DNA of 10,623 nt. Source: Gryganskiella cystojenkinii (taxonomy: Eukaryota; Mortierellomycota; Mortierellomycetes; Mortierellales; Mortierellaceae). Shown piece by piece: positions 1 to 5,723 of this stretch. Both the position numbers and the translations under genes were made by a program. A model generated the notes under the pieces. The model saw only the letters and a list, made by a program, of their open reading frames with translations, was not told the origin of the DNA and ran no database searches. The DNA lies in assembly GCA_015852425.1 (NCBI GenBank), contig JAAAIG010001113.1:1-10623 (forward strand), written 5' to 3'. Positions within the stretch are counted from its first letter, which is position 1; every line of letters starts with the position of its first letter.

Positions 1-361
1 ACCAGATCGTCCGAGCCTTGTGAGGAATGATCGCCTTCCAGAATCGAGACCATTCGGCTTTGGTACCATGACGTCGATCCTCTTCAGGTGCTGGCTGGAT
101 GAGAAGGCGAAGGTGCTTTGAGTCGGCATCGAGGAGAGTGAGCGGGGTAGGCTGTGGTCCAACTGGAAGTGCGATTGATAACAGTCGTTGGGCGAGATCG
201 TCCCCTACTGCCAGAAGTGGGACTGCCATGGCTCGAATCACGTCTGGTTGAAAGGTGAAGGGATGTTTTCGCCATTGCTTCATGAACTCGCGGTTGGATA
301 TGAGAAGAGTCAGTTTAGTTTGACAAAAAAAATGAGCGCATTTGGTCAAAGACATGAGCAG
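1..361 (-). mobile_element. LINE-like reverse transcriptase C-terminal fragment, continuing off the left edge
   Basis: Read on the minus strand, a frame is open from position 361 (just after a TGA at 362-364) to the window edge, about 120 codons. Its last visible part, at about 2-58, reads AEWSRFWKAIIPHKARTIW. The pattern FWK-x-x-(I/L)P-x-x-ARTxW is typical of the segment just after the reverse-transcriptase domain of fungal non-LTR retrotransposons, at the start of the zinc-binding (zf-RVT-like) tail. The stretch before it is Leu/Pro-rich (VPLLAVGDDLAQRLLSIALP), as is common there. The catalytic part of the enzyme is not in the window: upstream lies copy A of the local gene family on the same strand, so this would be a 5'-truncated insertion. 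Codons 287-361 look less coding-like and may be intronic: GT at 382-381 on the minus strand, branch-like ACTAAACTGAC and AG at 288-287 are visible. The assignment rests on pattern memory only. Confidence 0.5.
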
Positions 362-393
362 TCACAAATGTCGAACGCGCACCTGAACCAGCC

Positions 394-1119
394 TCAAGAG
401 TCCTGCACTTTCTTCTTGAATTCTAGCCAGGCAGCAACATCCTTTGCGAGAGGGATACACTCCTTGATCACAATTTTTCCCCAGGGACGACTATTCGCCA
501 AGATGCCTTTTCCAGGCGGCTCCCCTTTTCCGGTTTCGATCCATTGTACAGCCTCTGGATGCTCGTTCCAGAAGTATAGTTGGCCGTATGTGCGTGGAGA
601 ATTACGTCCTGTAAGCATCATAGTATGCATGGCGAGAAAGCGTGGTCGGACCTTCCCACTGGTTATGGCGAATCTGAACGAGTCCCGGTCAGCTTCGGCG
701 AAGGCTGAGGGGTAATGGCGAGCGCGTGCGTTCAAATAGATGGGGAACACTTTGGGCTTGAGGAGATCGTCTTGATTAACATGGGGCCAATAAAATGGGT
801 CGATCGAGAACCGAGGCGGATTTGGCATTGCCTCGGTGGGTTCCATATCCCAATAGTTTTTTTCGAGGAGGGCTGCCTGACCGGCAAGATGAGGGATCGG
901 CATGTTGGGCCAGACTTGGAGGAGAAGGGCTTTACGTTGTTGACGATTCTTTTTGAGCCATCGTTTTTGGATTAAGGCCTCGTGTCGTTGGATGATGTGG
1001 TTCAACCGTGTCCAGTCGTTGTAGATCTTGGTAGCTCGCTCCTTGCGAACTTTTTCAAGTTCGACCAGATCACGAGGTCCCTCTCTCTGTTCCTGGATAT
1101 GCTGCGCAAGGGTTGTCAT
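394..1119 (-). pseudogene. Copy A: truncated N-terminal paralogue of the RHEALIQKRW family
   Basis: This is a 241-codon frame with a true ATG at 1117-1119 and a TGA at 394-396. Residues 45-54 (RHEALIQKRW), 70-73 (WPNM), 107-134 (DPFYWPH..QDDLLKPK...LNARAR) and 139-149 (AFAEADRDSFR) match copies B and C closely, and similarity to C runs to PGKGI at residues 202-206. After that, residues 207-241 (beginning LANSRPWGK) match neither copy. In another frame just beyond, the minus strand reads LLRLVQVR, which resembles the VLEVQER/ILKVQRR segment that follows in the paralogues. The copy therefore looks interrupted by a ~100-nt insertion or sequence replacement plus a frameshift. The middle and C-terminal domains are absent, and a LINE-like frame begins within ~40 bases. 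Codon differences from B and C are mostly at third positions, so it was under protein-level constraint until fairly recently. Expression as a short N-terminal-only protein is possible. Function unknown. Confidence 0.65.
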
Positions 1120-1282
1120 CGATATCTACGAAATAAAAGGTCATAAAGTTGAACATCGTTAGTCGGGTACGAGAATGAAGAGGAGGAATGATTCGTCTTG
1201 TCATTGTGATTGATTTTTCAGGGCCGATTGATCGCCCGAAGGGATGCTGAATGACCATTACCTGGAGAAATAAAGATCGGAA

Positions 1283-1312
1283 AATCGATTAACTAATGAT
1301 GAGATGAATTGG
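1283..1312 (-). promoter_or_regulatory. Candidate promoter motifs upstream of copy A (AATCGATT palindrome and CCAAT box)
   Basis: The palindrome AATCGATT is at 1283-1290, and ATTGG (CCAAT on the minus strand) is at 1308-1312, about 165-195 bases upstream of the copy A ATG. The same two motifs, overlapping, occur upstream of copy C at 8472-8481. CCAAT boxes are bound by the HAP/NF-Y complex in fungi. Both motifs are short and could be chance. Confidence 0.2.
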
Positions 1313-2179
1313 TATTTGGCATGGGAAGCAATGGTTCTGCGCGAAAAGCCACGCCGTGTGTGGGAAAAACAAATTGCAAATCGGACTTTGGTGGCGTCCC
1401 GTCAAGGATTGACAAGCAGCTGTGTAAAACAATGGTATGTTGGGGCATGAGCAGATAAGAGGACTAGACTACAATACAGTGGAAGAGAGAAAGAATATCT
1501 GGTATTTATACCGAACTGAAACTAGGACTTGATCCAGGAAGTAGGGGACAAATCGGATACTTAAACAGGGGTATGGGAACGCTGTAGCCCATGTAAGAAG
1601 TTAGGGACCAGACCCGGGTTACTGGAGACAGGCGGACAAGATTCCGGGATATAGTCGTTCTGGGTCCCAGGGGCGACAAGGTCAGATCGGGACGACAAGG
1701 CCAGATCAGAGGTGAGGTCTGCGGGGCAGTCTTGGTACATTCGGACAGAAAAGTTAATCTTAACTTTGGTGGCAACAAGCTCTTGATGAAGATTGTCGGG
1801 ATAGCAATCACGGTTCGTGACACGTCCATCGAATACAGACTCCGCGTTTCCCCGCTGGGACGAAGTGGTTCAGATTGACGCTCTCTCTTTTTTTTTTCTT
1901 CTTTTTTAGACAGCGAGATCAGCCCTTTTGAATATGACGAATTCTCGTAAGAATGAAGGACCATTACATGTGGAAAGTGTACAATCCTGTTTTCTAATAA
2001 CCAATCCTATCGTGAGTCACATCAAAAATAATTCAAGAAAGGATATTTTAACAGAGTAAACGAGATGGAGAAAACGAGGCGACATATTTACTAAGAGGTG
2101 CAAACGATGAAGACAACAAACACATCACAGATGGCAATTTTTTTTTTTCTTCTTGTTGTGAGTAGAGGCACTTAACTCG

Positions 2180-2190
2180 TTTATTTTATT
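2180..2190 (-). terminator. Tandem poly(A) signals of copy B
   Basis: On the minus strand, two AATAAA hexamers overlap by one base (TTTATTTTATT on the plus strand), 25-35 bases after the TAA of copy B at 2215-2217. This is the usual position for a eukaryotic cleavage and polyadenylation signal. The same double arrangement is kept downstream of relic D at 5107-5117. Confidence 0.45.
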
Positions 2191-2214
2191 TCTCAACACT
2201 TTCGTCTAACAGCG

Positions 2215-4710
2215 TTACAGTTCCTCCACCTTGAACATATCTCCGTGCCACCCATAGGCCCTAAATAATCGTCTTCCAAACCGCCTCGCTGTCCTGAACG
2301 GAATCTTGGCGGAAGGATGTGGCTCGTGAAATTGGATAGAACGATCCCAAACATCAAACGTGTTTGACGACGGTAAAGGCGAAAAATGCCAGACAGATCC
2401 ATAAAGCTTTTCGACCGCGAATCCGGCCTTGGTCATTGCATGTAGGAAGTCGTTCCAGAGTATCTCTCCGGGTTGATCATTGATGGAAGGTTGGTAGAAT
2501 AGAATTGAAAAGACCTTCAGGGACCGCCTGTCGACCATGATCGTGTGTTTGGCCTTGGCCTTGGCCAATTGATATCCTTTGTTTGATTCTGAACACTCTG
2601 CTCGAAAAGCGGTGTTGGTAGTGGATGCGATGCCTCGGGTCTTGACCTTGCTCTTAGATGCTGATGGTTGTTGGGTCCTGGCATTGTCGTCTTTGACAGA
2701 AAGGTGCTCATTGTCGAGTTCAAGTTGCGAGAGCGGTCGAGTAATTCCGTCCGCCGCGCTTTCGAGATATAACTTCTTGTGTTGCTTTGATCTCGGCTCT
2801 GGCTCGATCCAGTCCAAGGTGCGGTATAGTATTTTACGCTGGTCGAAAATCTTGATCAAGGTGTCCTTGCCATTTGGATCGATTTTTCGTAGGAGAGAGT
2901 TGTCGACCTTGTTCCAGAATACGTCCAGGTTTCTCTCTGCTTGTTGCATGGCGGCTGTAGTTTCCTTGGTCCTGCGTTTGTCGATAGGATAAAAGAACTG
3001 GTCTGATGTTGGGTCCACGTCCGGATAATCAAACAAATCGTGTGCATCAGCGAGTCTATCGAGCAGCGGCCTTCGCTTGTCCATCCTCTTTCCCAGAGTG
3101 CCGGAGCGTTTCGCATGCTCGGGTATAAATCTGGAGGCCCAGGGTTGAAAGAGCTTGATCTGACGTTGACACTCCGACATTATCGACAGTTCCTCCAGCG
3201 TAAGTGTCACTCGCGGAGTCAAAAGCTCTTTGGCTTCTTTGCCCTCAAACTCGAGGATGACATTCAACGCATCGAGAATGAAACCTAGAGAGAGTTCAAA
3301 AACTGTCGTGCTGTCCCAAATCGTCTCAAATATGCTCATAAGCTGCAATCGAGTCGCATCCCACGAAGAGTCCGGGATCATTGGGTTCCGTTTGAGCTCG
3401 ATGGACGATTTATCGGCGCTAGAGGCGCGCGCAAAAAAAGCTCGCCAGGGAGGAGACGACTTGATGAGCTGTTGCAGTCTCTCGGAATGGTTTCCAATGT
3501 AGCATACGAGGGCGATCTCCAAGTCCAAAAATGAAAGCAAGAGTTCCTCTGGAAGATCATCCCTGGATTTGATCTCCGTCTTGTATTTTTCTTGGAGTAT
3601 CATCGTGGTCCCGATCAGAGAATGCAGATCATTCCAGGCAATTAGGTCCAAATATGCCTTCGATACCGTCGCACCGACAATCGTTTTCCGTAGATCCTGG
3701 TAATGATTCGGTGTCGCTAGTGGGTGGACTTGGCCCCTGACATCTCTTATAGTTTCGGGCCGATGGAATAGTTCCTCCATCAGGACGTCTGTAAAATACC
3801 CGGGATCCTCTCGAAGAGACCAGATGTGATCTTCGACCGCGGATCGTTTGGCTGCTATAAGATCTTGAAGTCGATCGAAGTCAAGATTGGCAGGTGCTCG
3901 ATATGGTGCCATAGTTGTCAGAGCCGTCAGAGAGCAGACTCCACCTTCGATGAGTGACAGTGTTGGTGGTTCAGGTTCGATCGGACTCTCAGCACTGACC
4001 AGGGACTCTTTAGGGATATCATGCAAAATCTGGAGACAGCAGTCCAGCAGGAAATGGTAGAGGCGCCTTTGGACCTTGAGTATGAGATAGGCTTGAAGTG
4101 GGGTTTCATCTCTGAATTTCATCATACGAGCATGCTTTGAGTCGTCCCCAGGATTTTCCAAGGCATAGGTCCGACCGAACGTCTCCGTGGTGAAAGCATC
4201 TTTGTCGAACACCATCCTGTAGAAGGGATCTAGCTGTTTCCATTTGCGATATTCATCGTCCATAGGTGGGAGCTTGACCGTGTTGAGATCGCTCCGTGCA
4301 AAAGATGAGGGATTATGTCGAGCGCGAGCGTTGAGAAAGATGAGGAGGATCTTGGGCTTGAGAAGGTCTTCTTGATTGATATGCGGCCAATAATACGGGT
4401 CCTGCGCGGATGCAGTCTCGGGTATCATGATGTCATCTCCATGCCTTCTTCTCTGGACAACGGCCCTTATGTCTGCTTGATGCGAGATCGGCATGTTGGG
4501 CCAGAGAGACAAGAGGAGAGCCTTGCGCTGTTGTCGATTCTTCTTGAGCCATCTCTTTTGGATTAGGGCTTCATGCCGTAGGATGATATGGTTCAGTAGA
4601 TGCCAGTCCTTGAAAATGCTGTCGACTAGCGACTTCTTTTTGGCTTCGACCTCGCTCAAGCTCATCAAAGGACTCTTCTGCTTTTGAGCCTCTGAAAGCT
4701 GTGCCATCAT
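2215..4710 (-). CDS. Copy B: large fungal protein with RHEALIQKRW N-terminal block and HicA-like C-terminal domain
   Basis: This is a single uninterrupted frame of 831 residues. I chose the ATG pair at 4708-4710 / 4705-4707 because it has A at -3 (the second also G at +4) and gives a length matching copy C. The frame continues upstream, but the next ATG at 4747-4749 has a weak context. Visible parts in order: conserved N-terminal block (RHEALIQKRW 45-54, WPNM 70-73, YYWPHINQEDLLKPK 106-120); a predicted helical middle with SPIEPEPP (242-249), LREDP (299-303), QPWAS (522-526) and ERNLDVFW (592-599); a linker with SQLELDNE (661-668) and SKSKVKTRGIAS (685-696); and a C-terminal domain at 731-831 with GSVWHF (771-776), FHEPHP (794-799) and GRRLFRAYGW (812-821). 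The last domain resembles the HicA/YcfA fold by motif order and predicted helix-strand-helix pattern. There is no signal peptide or clear membrane segment from the chosen start, so a nuclear or cytosolic site is likely. I know no experimental function for the family; RNA binding is inferred only from the C-terminal resemblance. Confidence 0.85.
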   Translation of the reverse strand: MMAQLSEAQKQKSPLMSLSEVEAKKKSLVDSIFKDWHLLNHIILRHEALIQKRWLKKNRQQRKALLLSLWPNMPISHQADIRAVVQRRRHGDDIMIPETASAQDPYYWPHINQEDLLKPKILLIFLNARARHNPSSFARSDLNTVKLPPMDDEYRKWKQLDPFYRMVFDKDAFTTETFGRTYALENPGDDSKHARMMKFRDETPLQAYLILKVQRRLYHFLLDCCLQILHDIPKESLVSAESPIEPEPPTLSLIEGGVCSLTALTTMAPYRAPANLDFDRLQDLIAAKRSAVEDHIWSLREDPGYFTDVLMEELFHRPETIRDVRGQVHPLATPNHYQDLRKTIVGATVSKAYLDLIAWNDLHSLIGTTMILQEKYKTEIKSRDDLPEELLLSFLDLEIALVCYIGNHSERLQQLIKSSPPWRAFFARASSADKSSIELKRNPMIPDSSWDATRLQLMSIFETIWDSTTVFELSLGFILDALNVILEFEGKEAKELLTPRVTLTLEELSIMSECQRQIKLFQPWASRFIPEHAKRSGTLGKRMDKRRPLLDRLADAHDLFDYPDVDPTSDQFFYPIDKRRTKETTAAMQQAERNLDVFWNKVDNSLLRKIDPNGKDTLIKIFDQRKILYRTLDWIEPEPRSKQHKKLYLESAADGITRPLSQLELDNEHLSVKDDNARTQQPSASKSKVKTRGIASTTNTAFRAECSESNKGYQLAKAKAKHTIMVDRRSLKVFSILFYQPSINDQPGEILWNDFLHAMTKAGFAVEKLYGSVWHFSPLPSSNTFDVWDRSIQFHEPHPSAKIPFRTARRFGRRLFRAYGWHGDMFKVEEL

Positions 4711-5140
4711 ATTCGGTCTACTATGCAGTGAACAATGAAGGAATAACATAAGGGTGGCGTTTGTTTCAACATTGTGAACAATCAAGTTGATGGAGGATTG
4801 ACTTTTGTCTGTGTGTTTTCGCCTGTGATCATTCGAGATTGAATGTAAGGATGAATAATCTTACATGACGAAGGTACCGATAAAGAGTAGGAGTGATCAC
4901 AAAACGGAAGAACGGGGAATGGAAAGGAAAGAGGGCGGAAAAAATAGCGCTGGTGCCAGAACCAGAAAAAAAGTCTGTTCCGATGTCCAGTTAGTCCATG
5001 ACGGAATGTGAGAAGAGTAACAACATGTTGGGTGGCGACTGCAAAGAATAAATGGAAAGAAGGGATTTGCTCAAAAATCGCGCTGTTGCGCCGCGCGCCG
5101 AATTTTTTTATTTTATTTTATGAGGGTTTGCTTCAGTCAG
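4711..5140. other. Intergenic region: upstream of copy B and 3' flank of relic D
   Basis: No gene is visible. The part nearest 4711 should contain the 5' UTR and promoter of copy B; I see no clear TATA or CCAAT box there, and the AATCGATT/CCAAT pair of copies A and C is missing. At 5083-5101 there is a short G+C-rich stretch (about GCGCTGTTGCGCCGCGCGCCG) unlike its A+T-rich surroundings. It is followed by the poly(A)-signal remnant of relic D. Confidence 0.4.
5107..5117 (-). terminator. Remnant tandem poly(A) signal downstream of relic D
   Basis: On the minus strand two AATAAA hexamers overlap (plus-strand TTTATTTTATT), 24-34 bases beyond the relic's TAG. The arrangement and spacing equal those after copy B, so homology between B and D continues past the stop codon. 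The relic is therefore the 3' end of a former gene rather than a captured coding piece. Confidence 0.4.
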
Positions 5141-5263
5141 CTATGCACCGGCAAGTTTGAACATCTGACCATGCCACCCATAAGTTCTGGTTAACCGTCT
5201 TCCGATTCTCATTGCGGTCCTGTACGGGATCTTGGCGACAGGGTGGGGCTCGTGAAACTGACT
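5141..5263 (-). pseudogene. Relic D: C-terminal end of a deleted paralogue
   Basis: Translating the minus strand from 5263 to the TAG at 5141-5143 gives 40 residues starting SQFHEPHPVAKIPYRTA and ending GWHGQMFKLAGA. These align without gaps to the last ~40 residues of copies B and C (QFHEPHP, KIP(F/Y)R, GRRL, YGWHG). Upstream, the next codon is not homologous and a stop follows at 5267-5269, so homology ends sharply near 5264. No ATG or upstream domain remains. Differences from B and C are partly synonymous, and all the family's key residues in this segment are retained (both His of FHEPHP, the GRR motif, the YGW motif). It is a decayed fourth member of the array, left by a deletion or insertion that removed about 95% of the gene. 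Confidence 0.85.
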
Positions 5264-5723
5264 CCTCTATGCCGCTATCTCACTACTCCGCTCCTGACTC
5301 CATGGTTCAATCCGCTCAACATCTATGCCGACAACAAGTCTTCGCCTTCGTCAAGGATTGTTGTCAACTTCTTACTTTCAACATCTTGTCTAATATTTTC
5401 TTATATTATTAATATATTATAATAAGTGGTGTCTTGTTTTCCAATCTCTTTTTCTTCAGTGAAGCTCGATTTTTTTTTTTTTTCGCGACACTCAGGTGAC
5501 CAATTTTACGATTTTTCGCGTTTTTTATTTGTTCCTGATCCTAGCCATACTACAATCAAGTTGTATCTACAGCGAAGAAAAAATCATGTCAGATCAAATA
5601 TATGTCTGACTTGCAGAGCATCAATTATGACATTGTTTGAAATCCCTCCCCTCACGAAAAAAAAAAAAATCTTGAGGCCCGGTATCCACATTTTAATTCG
5701 TTTTTAACAAAAATTTCAAGAGT
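5264..5723. other. Intergenic region between relic D and copy C
   Basis: No gene is supported. The sequence right of the relic D breakpoint (about 5264-5390) has an even, coding-like composition but only short open frames on either strand. Then comes an A+T block at about 5390-5425, nearly palindromic (TTATATTATTAATATATTATAATAA), a run of 14 T at 5470-5483 and a run of 13 A at 5657-5669. On the minus strand the region also serves as 3' flank of copy C; the nearest AATAAA on that strand is at 5524-5529, about 200 bases past its stop. The homopolymers could be tails of old retro-insertions, but no target-site duplication was found by eye. Confidence 0.35.

Larger units (their letters stand above)
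1120..2214. other. Intergenic region between copies A and B
   Basis: This is about 1.1 kb with no recognised gene. Its left end should hold the promoter of copy A. A frame of 152 codons (1964 to 1506, minus strand, ATG with G at -3 and +4) is open, but its product is Ser/Pro/Leu-rich with a KKEEKKKRER run that simply translates a polypyrimidine tract at about 1882-1909. A second minus-strand frame over about 1560-1830 is also open, so neither is convincing. An imperfect tandem duplication of a 19-bp unit sits at 1674-1711 (CGACAAGGTCAGATCGGGA, then a copy with four or five changes). An 11-T run ends at 2148. Confidence 0.4.

Noticed and set aside
188..975. Plus-strand frames of 175 and 86 codons over copy A, the second resembling a frame at 4315-4566 opposite copy B
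   Set aside because: They are antisense shadows of the conserved N-terminal block. Their likeness to each other follows from conservation of the sense-strand protein.
1674..1711. Two 19-bp imperfect tandem units considered as a start of a CRISPR-like or satellite array
   Set aside because: Only two units with no spacer; the genome looks eukaryotic. Just a small local duplication.
1506..1964. 152-codon minus-strand frame as a real gene
   Set aside because: Low-complexity KKEEKKKRER comes from a polypyrimidine tract, an alternative frame is equally open, and no domain or homologue is recognised. Kept only as a note in the intergenic entry.
2579..2992. 137-codon plus-strand frame
   Set aside because: It lies wholly opposite the linker-coding part of copy B, which is conserved with copy C on the minus strand; the plus frame has no recognisable domain.
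4711..4785. Extended N-terminus of copy B (start at 4785) and of copy C (start at 8288)
   Set aside because: Both of those frame starts are TTG, and the extra residues are not shared between copies. The downstream ATGs have better context and give matching lengths.
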